This document shows, one piece after another, positions 33,579 through 44,380 of a stretch of 64,000 bases of DNA (positions within the stretch are counted from its first letter, which is position 1; each line of letters opens with the position of its first letter). Source of the DNA: Coenobita brevimanus (lineage: Eukaryota; Arthropoda; Malacostraca; Decapoda; Coenobitidae); assembly GCA_032717465.1 (NCBI GenBank), contig CM064748.1, positions 8,513,392 to 8,577,391 of the forward strand, read 5' to 3'. The position numbers and the translations under genes are program-made. Under the pieces are notes generated by a model. It did not search any database. It was given only the letters and a program-made list of their open reading frames with translations, and had not been told where the DNA came from.

Positions 33579-34180
33579 TGCAATCATCTGTTGAGTCGTG
33601 GTGAGTACCATTTCCTATATTAGTTCAAAATTAACTTATTTTTAGGGTATTTCTAAAGTATCTATAGAAAAATATAAACCTTGGATTTTCTTGGTCGTGT
33701 CATCTTGGAATCTTTTCATTTTGTGAGTGGCAACACTTATTCTCTGCCCTTCACCTCACCCCCCATACCACACTGACCCTCGCCAAGGACAGTGTGCAGT
33801 GATTTGCTCCTCCTTCCCTTAACCCAGGCATACTTAGCCTGTCTTAATATTTCAAAAAATCTTTCATATTTAGTTTACTATCATTGGTCAAATTAAGGGA
33901 TATATTACCCTATTTTGATGCTCAGTTGGTTTACTTGAAATTATCAAGATCAAAGGAAAAAGAATTGGAATACTGATTATTTCTCAGACCATTATATTTC
34001 TTTTTTCACATATACTGTTGGTGGTAGGTGGTGGCGACCATCATCCACTCACTTGATGTAGTGCTGCCTACTTCTTCCTTAGCCTTTATCATTCTTTTTC
34101 GGTGCCTGTCCTCCTCTCTTCCTATTTCTCCCATCTTTCCTGTCACTTCTTATTGCTTTTCTTTCCTTTACAGGTGGCTT
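33579..34180. other. No feature recognised
   Basis: AT-rich sequence downstream of the hAT gene. A pyrimidine tract ends at 34172 with a splice-acceptor-like cag. Nothing coding is supported. Confidence 0.6.
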
Positions 34181-34262
34181 TACATTGACAAGCCAAATGG
34201 TTTCCTGTAAGCCAAGAAACCATTTACAACGCTGGGTGGTAACCATTATGTAACCAAATCAT
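34181..34262. repeat. Conserved hairpin repeat (third copy, inverted)
   Basis: acaagccaaatggtttcctg, gaaaccattta and gctgggtggtaa match the reverse complement of 10628-10692 and 15703-15768. Here the stem is 10 base pairs (AAATGGTTTC with GAAACCATTT). A weaker relative lies at 36706-36745. Confidence 0.6.
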
Positions 34263-34334
34263 ACGTGCTTCCTACGTGTCAGCAAGTGGGTTGGTGGAGG
34301 GTTAGTGCCCCTCCCCGTAAAACAAATAACTCAA

Positions 34335-34392
34335 AGTCAAATGGCCGCCCCTTAACGTGATTATGGCGTCTGGCAATAGACAGATAGATAGA
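34335..34392 (+). mobile_element. RTE 3'-end fragment
   Basis: aaatggccgccccttaacg, then gattatggcgtctggcaata and a GATA-type tail at about 34378-34393. The fragment is about 60 bases long. Confidence 0.7.
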
Positions 34393-34915
34393 TATTCTCT
34401 TCCTTCGTCTCCTATTAACTGTCTCTCTGACACACACACACACACTTCCCAACCTTTTGTTGTATATGTGCTCTATTTACCAGTACAGCAGTAAAACATT
34501 TCAAATAAGCAAAAGAAGCCTGGCGCGATGGGAGCGTGGCGTGGGGGGAGGGGCTGGCACTGACATCGATGTGGACACTTTTCAAACTTCGTGATTTCAA
34601 AGCTATAGTGCAAATAGATCCACAGATTCCTATGTAAGCCTCGTATATATTTATTCTTCAGTTATTTGGCAGCTTTAAATTCAACGTCAAAACTCAGAGG
34701 AAGCATTTCGCGGATAAAATAGATCTAACGATGGCAGAGGCCTGAGCTTCAATACCATGGCGCGTTTTTCAATTTTATACCCCGTTTGCAAGCCATTATG
34801 CTTTTGGAAAAGATCTGCAGTATGGAGAGACATAGTTGAGGCACTATATAATCCCTCTAGCTAGAAAAATATCGCCTACAATGCATAAAATTGCCTCAAA
34901 ATAACACGAAAACAG

Positions 34916-34946
<31 letters not shown>

Positions 34947-35150
34947 CGCTTCTTCCGGTCTGTGTCTCTCTCCGTTCTTCTCACGCTCAGTCACCCTATC
35001 GTCAGGAAGGAGGAGGGATGTATGGCTAATTATTGTGATGTGATGATATTAAAGCAACTAATGTCTGTACATCTCCCTGTAAGTATACAATAGTGTCAAA
35101 TTTAATAGTTAGTGCATCGTCATATTAGTGGTATTCGCCCACGTGAAGAG
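34393..35150. other. No gene; (GA)n
   Basis: (CA)n at about 34431-34444 and (GA)n at 34919-34947. Otherwise AT-rich with no recognised element. Confidence 0.7.
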
Positions 35151-35262
35151 GATATGAGTGGGTGTGACCTGGGAGCTGAAATGGTGGGGGACAGGACGAC
35201 ATGGAGGCGATTTGTTTGTGGCCGCCTCTGACAGGATTAAGGCCTCTGGTTAATATAGATGG
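35151..35262 (+). mobile_element. RTE 3'-end fragment
   Basis: aaatggtgggggacaggacg, atggaggcgatttgtttgtg and ggattaaggcctctggt, then a GATA-type tail. It lies just upstream of a second fragment. Confidence 0.75.
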
Positions 35263-35270
35263 ATAGATAG

Positions 35271-35433
35271 GTTATTTCACGTAGCTTAGTTGCTATGAGA
35301 GGGGGGAGTGAGCTGGGAGCAGGGCAGTGAAATGGTGGGGGACAGGGCGACATGAAGGCGATTTGTTTGTGGCTACCCATTACGTGATTAAGGCGTCAGG
35401 TTATAGATAGGATATTTCACGTAGCTCAGTTGC
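35271..35433 (+). mobile_element. 117-base RTE insertion with long target duplication
   Basis: A 5'-truncated RTE end (35294-35410) lies between two 23-base direct repeats that differ at two positions (35271-35293 and 35411-35433; both contain tatttcacgtagct). This looks like a target-site duplication from target-primed reverse transcription. Confidence 0.7.
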
Positions 35434-35554
35434 AGAAGAAAACTATATACTCTGACTCGGCATTCTTTCCCTAGTACTTCTTCGTGACTAGCATTATATT
35501 CAAGTGTTAATTGCTACAGCTTATACAGGAAGTTGCCTTACTCGTGCAACATAT

Positions 35555-36260
35555 TCCTTAGCGATTTATTTTTAGATGTGGCAGGTAAAATGCTTTTGTA
35601 TGTAATATATGCAGTGTGTGGTGATACTGGAAGACTTTATGTATAGGATAGTAAGGTGTAATAAACAATAAATCGCTTAGGATAAGGTGTTAGCGAACTT
35701 TATGCGAGTAAGGCGATATTGGAAGATTTAATATAAAAGGACAGTAACTTGTAATAAATCAGTCGCGTAGGGAAGGGCGTTAGGAAGCTTTCTGCAGAGT
35801 AAGGCGATAGTGGAAGGAGTAATAAACAAAATAAATCGCTTAGGAAAAGGTGTTAGGGACGGTTATGCTGAGTACAGTATAACGATATTGGTAGGATTTG
35901 TCAGAGTAGGGTAAACAAAATGAATCACTTGGGAAGAGGTGTTAGGGAGTTTTATTCAGAGTATGACGGTATTGGCAAGTTTTTTTATCACAGAATAGGA
36001 CAGTTATAAGGTTCCATAAACAAAATAAATCACCAAGGAAAATATATTAGGGAGTTTTATTCAGAGTAGACGATATTGGCAGACTGTCAGAGTAAGAGTA
36101 AGGTGTAACAGACAGAATGAATCGCCTAGGAAAAGTTGTTAGGGAGCTTTATGAATAGTATGGGGATATTGGAAGGCTTATGTCAGAGAATAGGACAGCA
36201 AGGCGTAATAAACAAAATAAATGGCTTAGGAAAAGGTGATAGGGAGCTTCCTTACCCGAC
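35555..36260. repeat. Diverged tandem repeat, about seven units of 85-106 bp
   Basis: Units share aaataaatcgcttaggaa, aggtgttagggagcttta and gatattgg-aag, at roughly 35672, 35757, 35833, 35918, 36024, 36120 and 36215. Divergence suggests an old minor satellite. No protein is encoded. Confidence 0.8.
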
Positions 36261-37166
36261 GAGGATCATGTGTGCAATAAACCCAGCCATTTTATATTTA
36301 ATTTGTTATCAGTTTGGAATGCCATAACCCACTGAACCACCAGGCGACGAGTAATATTAAAAAGATCTATATAGATGTTAGAAATACGTTAATACATATA
36401 GGGTTTTCAATTGGCAAGGTTAGGGTAATGTTAAAATGCACTTCAGATAGATTTATTTCACTTCAGGGGCTGAATGTCCTTGAAGTGTCCTAACTGCATA
36501 TAAAATCCATAATCGCAGTTAGGTTTTGTAGTCATTTTTGATGCAGGAAAATCATTTGAACGTTCATTTACATCACCTATGGACATTCAGGATAGACCTA
36601 GGGTGTCCTGTAAGTACATGGAGTGTCCTGATGTCCTTGAAGTGATGTAAATATTTCTGAAGTCAGTTTAATAAGCCTGATAAGGACAAATTTCCCTAGC
36701 CGCCAAAAGGTATGAAACCATTTAAAACCCTGGGTGATTTGTGGTTAGGTTAAGTTCTTTTCCATTCTAGATTTATTATATTCGCCTCAGGTATTTTTGC
36801 ATCACTTCAGGAAAGTTTCAGGGCAAGTCTGTCTTGTCCTGAAGCTGCTTGAAGTATCCTATATGTACCTGAGTGAGTTTGAAGTCATATTGTACTATAA
36901 TGAACATTAATGAACCGTCATATTCTTAATCGTGCTTAGCCTAACTTTCTGTACCGTTATGTATTAGAAAGGGGCTAACCTGGCATTTTTAAAGTAATTT
37001 AAATGGATCTGAAGCCTAATTAGTGGCACTGACATGAGTTTAGTAGCTTTCAATAGGTTATCTCGTCGTGGAGAAGCCAGAAAGTCCCGAATAAATTATT
37101 CTGATTTGAAAACAGCTGATTTGGCGGGCGAATTTTATGTTGTCGTTTGTATGGGAGGATTAAATG
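36261..37166. other. No gene recognised; repeated gaagt/cctgaag words
   Basis: Several loosely repeated phrases built on tccttgaagtg / cctgaag occur around 36460-36880. 37000-37050 resembles the 40-bp repeat that follows. Nothing coding. Confidence 0.5.
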
Positions 37167-37286
37167 GACCTGAAGCCTAATTAGTGACACTGATGATGAT
37201 TTTAAGGACCTGAAGCCTAATTAGTGACACTGATGATGATTTTAAGGACCTGAAGCCTAATTAGTGACACTGATGGTGATTTTAGT
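37167..37286. repeat. Three-unit 40-bp tandem repeat
   Basis: gacctgaagcctaattagtg recurs at 37167, 37207 and 37247 with an exact 40-base period. A single diverged copy lies near 37014. Confidence 0.9.
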
Positions 37287-38260
37287 AGCCTGCAATTAAT
37301 TATCTAGTCGTGGAAAGGTCAGAAAGTCCCTAAAATATCTGTTTCTTTTGGCGTGTAAACAGCCGATGTTGGGGGACGAAATTTACCTTGTCGATCGTAA
37401 CCATAAATGTCTCGATATATGGGTTAATAAACAATTTAGAGGGACTGGAGGGGCATGGAGGGAAAGAGGGGAAAATGGAGACATAGGAGACATAGGAGAG
37501 ATAGGTTTTGTAGATGGAGGAGGAGGGAAAATTTCAATATAAATGTTTACTCAGCGTCACTTTTGTCACCTCAAACCCTCCAGGTTTTGTCGTCTCAAAA
37601 ACTACTTTCTGAAGTCCAAATCACCTGGTCCTATATATCAGGAGAATCTCTGAATCACAGAGATTCTCCATATAACCCCAATTTCATTCAAGGCAGTGTA
37701 ATAGAGGAGAAATTAGGTATGCGTTGGTTTGCCTCGCCTTCCTTCATCATTTCTCAAAAAAACCCTTTCTAGAGTCCAAATGGCATTGATTAGTATATCA
37801 GGCAAATCTCTGGCGTTCACATTTATTGTAGGTAATTGCCATTTGATTTGACTGGCTGTATTTAGGGAGAAATTAGACTTATTTCTGTTTCTCTGGGTAA
37901 GCTGGCATTCGCGATTCAGTGATTTTTTGGAGGAGATAAGAATCGTAATTCCTATTACATCTTCGGGTTCTCAAACTCTTTATCTGTAATTGTGCCAAGT
38001 TTTAATTAATTCAGTGGGATTTTTTTTTTTAAAGGAAGCACAGGTGTTGGCTCGAATGGTATGTAGCGTTTGTTCGTATCCTTTGTCGTGCTGAAATATA
38101 TCACATGAAACTCACAAATACGGCCACTTACCTCCAAATTCGCATATGGAACTAGCTTAGTAATATTTTTATGATTTAATTAGTGTGTGTAGGTGTGTAA
38201 AAACTGTAAAATGATGAAAGAAAGGATGATTTCAGGAGATGTTGGTTACGCCATCGGACA
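37287..38260. other. No gene recognised
   Basis: AT-rich, unique-looking sequence. Short open frames around 37348-37772 have no domain and are not supported. Confidence 0.5.
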
Positions 38261-38341
38261 GCGGCAGGTATCTAAAGGGATGCTACCTAGCCTTACCAGC
38301 CATTCGGAGACGCGGAACAGTCGGGGGAGGACGTGCGCGAG
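38261..38341 (+). other. Possible first exon ending in a splice donor
   Basis: A locally CpG-rich stretch (agacgcggaacagtcg, gaggacgtgcgcgag) ends at a donor-like GCGAG/gtaggt. It lies about 200 bases upstream of the CRE cluster. No start codon or reading frame is argued. Confidence 0.25.
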
Positions 38342-38536
38342 GTAGGTCCTCATATTTAGTGTTTTGTGGCCAATAAAGGGACATTTTATGGTGAATTATG
38401 TCAGATAAGTTGTATTAGCACATGGTAGATCAGTGTGTTATGGTGATTAGTGATTTATTTGGTGTTAAATAAGGTGACATGATGATGGCGTGGCCTGGCC
38501 CACTTGCAGACCTACAGGTAGACCCCGTAGAGCCCG

Positions 38537-38626
38537 TGACGTCATCCACCTGGCCTTGTGACGTCATGGCTTCAGCTGTGACGTCATGGCTTCAGCTGTG
38601 ACGTCATGGCTTCAGCTGTGACCTCA
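38537..38626. promoter_or_regulatory. Cluster of four perfect CRE/ATF palindromes in a 20-bp tandem repeat
   Basis: TGACGTCA occurs at 38537, 38559, 38579 and 38599, and a degenerate TGACCTCA at 38619. The last units are an exact 20-base repeat (tgacgtcatggcttcagctg). TGACGTCA is the consensus site for CREB/ATF bZIP factors. That it acts as an enhancer or promoter here is inference. Confidence 0.6.
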
Positions 38627-38639
38627 TTGCCTGCAACCC

Positions 38640-39122
38640 ACACACACACACACACACACTCACGCACACCCACTGCACTCAGTTTAGTTTTATTATTTTA
38701 TTTTTACTTTTTACTTTTTTTAACTTTTTTACTTTTACTTTTTTTTTAATTTTTTTGCTTTTTTACTTTTTTTACTTTTTTTTTTACTTTTTTTACTTTT
38801 TACTTTTTTTTTTCTTTTTATTTTTTACTTTTTTACTTTTTTACTTTTACTTTTTTTAAATTTTTTTTACTTTTACTTTTTTTTATTTTTTTTTACTTTT
38901 CCTTTTTTTCCTTTTTTACTTTTTACTTTTTTTTTACTTTATTTTTTTTTTTACTTTTTACTTTTTTTTTTTTACTTTTTTTTTTTTTTTTATTTTTTTT
39001 TTACTTTTTATTTTTTTTTTACTTTTTTTATTTTATTTTTTATTTTATTTTTTTTTTTTAATTTTTAATTTTTTTTTTTTTTTACTTTTTTTTTAATTTT
39101 TTACTTTTTTTTTTTTTTATAC
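38640..39122. repeat. (CA)n followed by T-rich low-complexity tract
   Basis: (CA)n at 38640-38659, then about 430 bases made almost wholly of T-runs broken by ac, such as tttttacttttt. Another T-run (about 26 bases) is at 39223-39247. Confidence 0.95.
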
Positions 39123-39253
39123 TTTGACCTAATGTATTTTTATTACAGGCTGGCGTGTTTTCTGTCATTGCTATTAGCATTATAGTGTGACATACCATGA
39201 TATTACTCTGACTGCAGCCTGGCTTTTTTTTTTTTTTTTTTTTTTTTAACAGG

Positions 39254-39736
39254 TGTTACATGGGACCCCTACTGCTGCTGTCGTTTACCTTACTGCTACT
39301 ACTATTACTGTTACTATTATTACTACTATTACTACTACTACTACTATTACTACTACTACTATTACTGTTACTGTTACTACTATTACTACTACTACTATTA
39401 TTACTATTACTATTACTACTACTACTACTGCTGCTACTATTACTACTACTGCTGCTACTACTACTATTACTGCTACTGCTATTACTGCTATTACTACTAT
39501 TACTGCTATTACTACTATTACTACTACTACTACTATTACTACTACTATTACTACTATACTACTATTACTACTACTACTATTACTACTGCTACTACTATTA
39601 CTACTAGTACTACTGCTACTATTACTGCTACTACTATTACTACTACTATTACTACTATTTTACCACTATTACTACTACTGCTACTACTATTACTACTATA
39701 TTACTATTACTACTACTACTGCTACTAATATTACTA

Positions 39737-39772
<36 letters not shown>

Positions 39773-40180
39773 TTTCTACTATTTCTACTATTACTGCTAT
39801 TACTACTATTATTATTACTACTATTACTATTACTGTTTTACTATACTACTACTATTATTACTATTACTACTACTACTACTACTATTACTACTACTACTAT
39901 TACTACTACTACTACTACTATTACTACTACTACTACTACTACTACTATTACTGCTACTACTACTACTATTATTACTACTACTATTACTATTATTACTACT
40001 ATAACTACTACTATTACTACTATTATTATTACTACTCTTACTACTACTGCTACTACTATTACTACTGCTGCTACTACTATTACTACTACTACTATTACTA
40101 CTACTATACTACTACTATTACTATTACTACTACTACTATTATTACTTATACTACTACTACTACTACTACTACTACTGCAC
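39254..40180. repeat. Long (ACT)n trinucleotide tract with ATT and GCT variants
   Basis: About 0.9 kb of act/att/gct triplets. It yields artificial open frames of Thr/Ile, Leu or Tyr in all three plus frames. A complementary (AGT/GGT)n tract follows at about 40230-40380. Confidence 0.97.
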
Positions 40181-40229
40181 AGCTATCACCACTACTGCTA
40201 TTACAACTACTGCTAGTACTTGTAAAAAT

Positions 40230-40347
40230 AGTAGTGGTGGTGATGGTATAGTAGTAGTAGTATGGTGTTGGTGGCAGTACAAGTGGTGTTGGTGGTAGTA
40301 CAAGTGGTGGTGGTGGTAGCAGTAGTCATAGTAGTAATGGTGGTGGG

Positions 40348-40380
<33 letters not shown>

Positions 40381-40383
40381 TAT
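40230..40383. repeat. (AGT)n/(GGT)n tract, complementary to the preceding (ACT)n
   Basis: gtagtagtagtatggtg and ggtggtggtagcagtagt units. The polarity switch relative to 39254-40180 could let the two tracts pair as a hairpin. Confidence 0.85.
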
Positions 40384-40443
40384 CAGTGTACGTTCTTGTC
40401 ATAGCACATCATTATGAGTATCAAAATATTAATTCTCTTACAG

Positions 40444-40537
40444 ATTGGTGCCAAGTCATCAGGATGGCAGTTTTAGGCCAAGAGTGATCAGAGGAAGCAG
40501 CGAAAGGATTCCCTGCACAACCATCTCTTCAGACAAG
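40444..40537 (+). other. Candidate internal exon, 94 nt
   Basis: It starts after aattctcttacag and ends at acaag/gtaagt, both close to consensus. One frame is open throughout and would read LVPSHQDGSFRPRVIRGSSE then RIPCTTISSDK. No homology is recognised, and no partner exon is clear. It may be a host exon or chance. Confidence 0.35.
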
Positions 40538-40574
40538 GTAAGTATTCTCGTATAATATTTTGTGTATGATGTCG

Positions 40575-40970
40575 TTCCTTTTAATAGAGGGTGGTAGAGG
40601 TGGGAAGAGGGAGAGGAAGACTGAGGGAGAGATGGAGAGATATACAGTATGAGAGAAGGGGAGACCTAGGATGAGATGAAGGGATGGAGTGGAGAGATAT
40701 AAGAGAGAGAGAGTGACTCAGGATGAGATGGAGGGATGGAGTGAAGTATATGAGAGGAGGGAGACCTAGAATGACGTGTAGGGGTGGTGTGGAGAGGTAT
40801 ATGATAGAGGAGGAGACCTAGCATGAGGTGAATGATGGAGTGGAGAAGTATATGAGGAGATGTAAGCTGGGGCAGGGCAGTGAAATGGTAGGGGACAGGG
40901 TGACATGGAGATGATTTGTTTGTGACCACCCCTTACAGGATTGAGCCATCTGACTGTAGATAGATAGACA
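40575..40970 (+). mobile_element. RTE 3' end with internally expanded repeats
   Basis: The part equivalent to GRPRMRWRDGVERYMREG is tandemly expanded: gagacctag-atgag-tg-a, gggatggagtggagagatat-type units recur about five times between 40616 and 40860. The usual end follows (gcagtgaaatggtaggggac, gatgatttgtttgtgaccac) with a short GATA tail at about 40957-40968. Confidence 0.75.
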
Positions 40971-41424
40971 TAGTTATATATAATGCTGCATGTATATAAT
41001 TCACTACTTTCCATTTTACAGAGTAATTGTTTGTGTGTTGAGGGTATAGCTCAGTGTAATTTTTTATCATTTAATTCCTTACTGTCACTATTATGCCCAC
41101 TCCAGCGGACTGAGCCGATCCCACAACTCACAATATTACCAGGGGTTTTTATCGTTCTTTTGCACTAACTTGGCCTAAATTATTATCCTTCTGCCGCTTA
41201 TTTTACATAGCAGAAAAAGAAAATACAATCCCACATTTTCACCATAGCACTTCTTCATAACTGGCATCATTATCAAGCATTAATCTCTCTGAAAACGGGA
41301 GTCAAGATGGGGGAATGCCAGTGTTAGGCCAAGTTAGAATATGTGTTCGTATCATTTACTGTATCTTATTGTTTATAAGTTTGTGTCATTATGTTGTACT
41401 TATATATATATGCTCTAACATGTA
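40971..41424. other. No feature recognised
   Basis: Unique-looking AT-rich sequence; no gene or repeat assigned. Confidence 0.5.
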
Positions 41425-41952
41425 CAGGCATACCTTGGTTTAACGATATAAATGGTTAGGGAAAACCCCATCGTTATGCAGGGTATCGTATATCGGGGGA
41501 TTTTTAACTTGTAAAGCAATGTGGAGCGTTTACCAGCCATGGGTTTCCCCCAAAAGAAGTCCAAAACCCACCCAAATGAGTTTAAAGCCAGTCTAAATGG
41601 CCTAACAGCCGTCAAGGCAGCTAACGTAAGCCTAACACCTGTAAATAACACTCTAAAACCAACCAATAAAGTCAGAAAATCTTTAAAATATAAGTCTGGA
41701 AAAAATCAAGGTTAGTAATCTTTACCCCAAAATGACTATGATCACCCCACCTATGACAAAAACACATTAATCTAGGTCTAAAAACAGTTTATAAATCCAC
41801 CTAAACATATTTTTAGCCTAAAATATCATCAAAAAATTTTTTAAAAATTCAAAACCCATCAATAAACCAGGGTTTGGCCATCGTTAGGCAGGCTATGGTG
41901 GTTTTTCTATCCCCATCGTTAAGCCTGGGTATCGTATATTGAGATATAACTG
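41425..41952. mobile_element. Tigger-type MITE E1 (528 bp, TA target duplication)
   Basis: Flanked by TA at 41423-41424 and 41953-41954. Ends read CAGGCATACCTTGGTTTAAC and, inverted, CAGTTATATCTCAATATACG. Sub-terminal blocks ccatcgttatgcagggtatc and gcctgggtatcgtatat recur in E2. No transposase. Confidence 0.8.
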
Positions 41953-42399
41953 TATAGCTACCAATTTCCTCAAAATGTATCCTCCATGACTGTTTAATAG
42001 TAATAAGTGAAAGAGACATCAGTAGGGATTCACACAGTTATATTTTGATTTTCTTCTTCCTGTCATAACTGATTTTGACATGTAGGAATATCTAGAGGGA
42101 TGCACAATTTTCCCATATTTATTGTTCTGAGAAAACAGGCACCGGTATCCGATACTAGGAAAATATAGAATTGTCTTGTATGATGGATAAGAAAAAGGAA
42201 AGTGCAAATACCGTATTAGTGTATCTAGTCATGTAAGAGTAATGTTATGACAGGGAGCCAATCATAAGAGTTTGATGTCATGAATTCAGAAATGGACAAC
42301 GTTGGTTGTCTTGTGGGCTAACCAGACTGTGGTGCCCTTTGCTGGGGGTTCAGTATTCCCAGGTTTTCATTTTGTTTTGTTTATAAAGGCTCCAATACA
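41953..42399. other. No feature recognised
   Basis: No gene or repeat assigned; 42190-42400 is unique-looking. Confidence 0.5.
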
Positions 42400-42945
42400 C
42401 TCGCATGTGTTGGCCTTGGTCACCTAATGCCGGCTCTGCAGGCTGCTTGATCTTTGGCAGCCTCCCTATTCTGTCCCCCATTCCTGAGGTCACATATTTC
42501 GTATTATAAGGTTTCAACTTGCATGGTTGCGTCAGCCTTGGTCACTTAATGGTGAATTTTCTTGCTGCTTGATCATTGGCAGCCTCCCTATTATGTCCCC
42601 CATTCCTGAGGTCACATTTCACATCATAAGGCTTCAACATGCATGCTTGCATCAGCCTTGGTCACTTAATGGTGGATCTTCTTGCTGCTTGATCAGTGGC
42701 AGCCTCCCTATTCTGTCCCCTCCATCCCTGAGGTCACACTCCATAGCCGCACCCCAGGTTCTTTTCAGTCTTACCTCTCTTAACCCCAACCCTGACGCTC
42801 ACACCTCTCACCTTCGACACCCAGTTGCCATCCTTTAACCTCCCTACATGCACAGACCATCTCAGTCTACCCCTTCTCATTACAGCAGGAAATTTCGGGA
42901 ATTTTGTATGGGTGAAAATACACTCAATCCTTGAGTAACACATTT
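42400..42945 (-). pseudogene. LINE family X fragment (X4) with triplicated 120-bp end
   Basis: On the minus strand 42734-42943 gives MRRGRLRWSVHVGRLKDGNW, VSKVRGVSVRVGVKRGK, the X-type LRWFGH C-terminus with FG changed to SV. Its last part, ggcagcctccctattctgtc plus flanks, occurs three times (starts near 42457, 42577 and 42702), a 120-125 base tandem repeat. Confidence 0.65.
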
Positions 42946-43290
42946 TTGTTCAGATGCATAATGAGACAAGTCATGTCAACACATGGAAAAACTTGAGCTC
43001 ATGCTCGAGTCACCTGGCCTGGTGATGAAATTTGAAAGTTGCACGTGATGACATCACCCTCTAGACATTGGGTACCTTACCTGGGTACATATTACCGTTC
43101 TGTATGGGTATTTGTCTCAGTACCACAGCCATCCTCCTCAGCCAAGCAGCCCCAGTAAGACAGGTTAGGTTAGGTTGTTAAATTTTGCTAGGGAAACACA
43201 TTCAGCATATGTTCGAGAAAAACCTATGGTTAGTTTGAAACAATAGGGCAAGCATTGTTCCTGGCTGAGGGTTCCCGGTAGTTAGGTGTA
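42946..43290. other. No gene; short TTAGG-type run
   Basis: ggttaggttaggtt at about 43163-43176 is under three units of the arthropod telomere repeat. Otherwise nothing recognised. Confidence 0.5.
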
Positions 43291-43811
43291 CAGGCAAGAC
43301 CTGATTAACAAACAGCCGCTTAACGAGAATTCGCAAATACATATCTTGAAATTTGCACCACCGCCTGTTTAACGAGCAGGTAAAATTCCTCCAAGTCCCA
43401 ACTTACAAGAATCGATATGAGGGTCGCGGTGCAGCTATCTGCCGTGTTTACCTAGCACGTTAGGTAAACAGCAGATAGCTGTGGCGTTGCTAGCTAAGAA
43501 ATGAGTCGCATGCTAGCTCTGTGAGCCTCCTCGTGCCTTATCTTTGTAAATATTCTTTGAGCTTCAGTCAAGATTGGTCTAGAAGCGTGCTTTTTTCTGT
43601 GCCCTGGATCACTGTATCACCATGTCTTCTAAGCATTCCATTGCAATCCCTAGTTCTCCTAGTGCTAAGCGTGCTTGGCTGGGGGAGGTTACTTGAAGGC
43701 CTTGCTCCCTAACCCTGTTTTTCCCATAAGTTCTCCACTTCGTTTAACGAGAATTCGGCTAACGAGCAAAATCCTTGCTCCCAATTAGCTAGTAATTTCA
43801 GGACCCACCTG
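43291..43811. mobile_element. Tigger-type MITE F (521 bp) with transposase N-terminal remnant
   Basis: TA on both sides (43289-43290, 43812-43813). Ends CAGGCAAGACCTGATTAAC and, inverted, CAGGTGGGTCCTGAAATTAC. 43622-43696 encodes MSSKHSIAIPSSPSAKRAWL plus GEVT, stop, resembling the first residues of Tigger transposases (MSSKRK...SPSAKRKR). The rest of the transposase is deleted. Confidence 0.72.
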
Positions 43812-43849
43812 TATAAGCATACAGAATGAAAACTTGCTTCCTGGGCACA

Positions 43850-44380
43850 CTCAAGGCTGTATGGTTAGAAGAAAATTTATGAGTTCCGCAGTTTCAGGGA
43901 ATGAAATGGAATGAAAATGTAGCCTAACCAGAAAAAAGAGAAACAAAAATATGTGTTCTCGTAAGTTGGGGTTCAGTTCCACATTCTTCGTTTGATTTCA
44001 TGCGGCCCAGCACATTTTTGGACCAACTGGGCCTATTGTTATCAGTCCTTTCTTGTGCTACACCTAGTTCTTCCCCACACTCATAATGGGTTTTGCAGTT
44101 TTAAGGGACGAAATGGAACGAAATGTTTGCTAATTAGAGAAAAAATTGCTCATTCATCCATGTGTTCTCGTAAGTTAGTGTTCCGTTCCGCATTTTTCGG
44201 TCAATTTCGTGCCTCCCAACACGTTTTGGACTGACTGAGCATACAGCTCTCAAGCCCTATCTTGTGTCTCACTGATTTTACCCCACAATCACATGGGTTT
44301 TTACCCCACAATCACATGAGTTTCACTGTTTTAGGGGACAAAACTGAACAAAATGTTTGCTATTCAGGGAAAAAAAATTG
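43850..44380 (+). repeat. Repeat P, tandem diverged units
   Basis: Units with gttttaagggacgaaatgga, catgtgttctcgtaagtta, ccgttccacattcttcg and cacattttggactgact recur at about 43883, 44095 and 44325. They continue beyond E2 at 45029-45075 and are found again, inverted and direct, inside the foldback at 48475-48800. Confidence 0.7.

Noticed and set aside
31060..33740. Terminal inverted repeats and 8-bp duplications of the hAT element
   Set aside because: Compared flanks (gatcttggcattt, catcttggaat and others) but found only same-orientation similarity, so no boundary is claimed.
39253..40251. 332-codon open frame of Thr/Ile then Tyr runs
   Set aside because: Entirely a translated triplet microsatellite.
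43160..43180. Interstitial telomere (TTAGG)n
   Set aside because: Under three units here, and only degenerate words at 21590-21640 and 45220-45295; too short to call an array.
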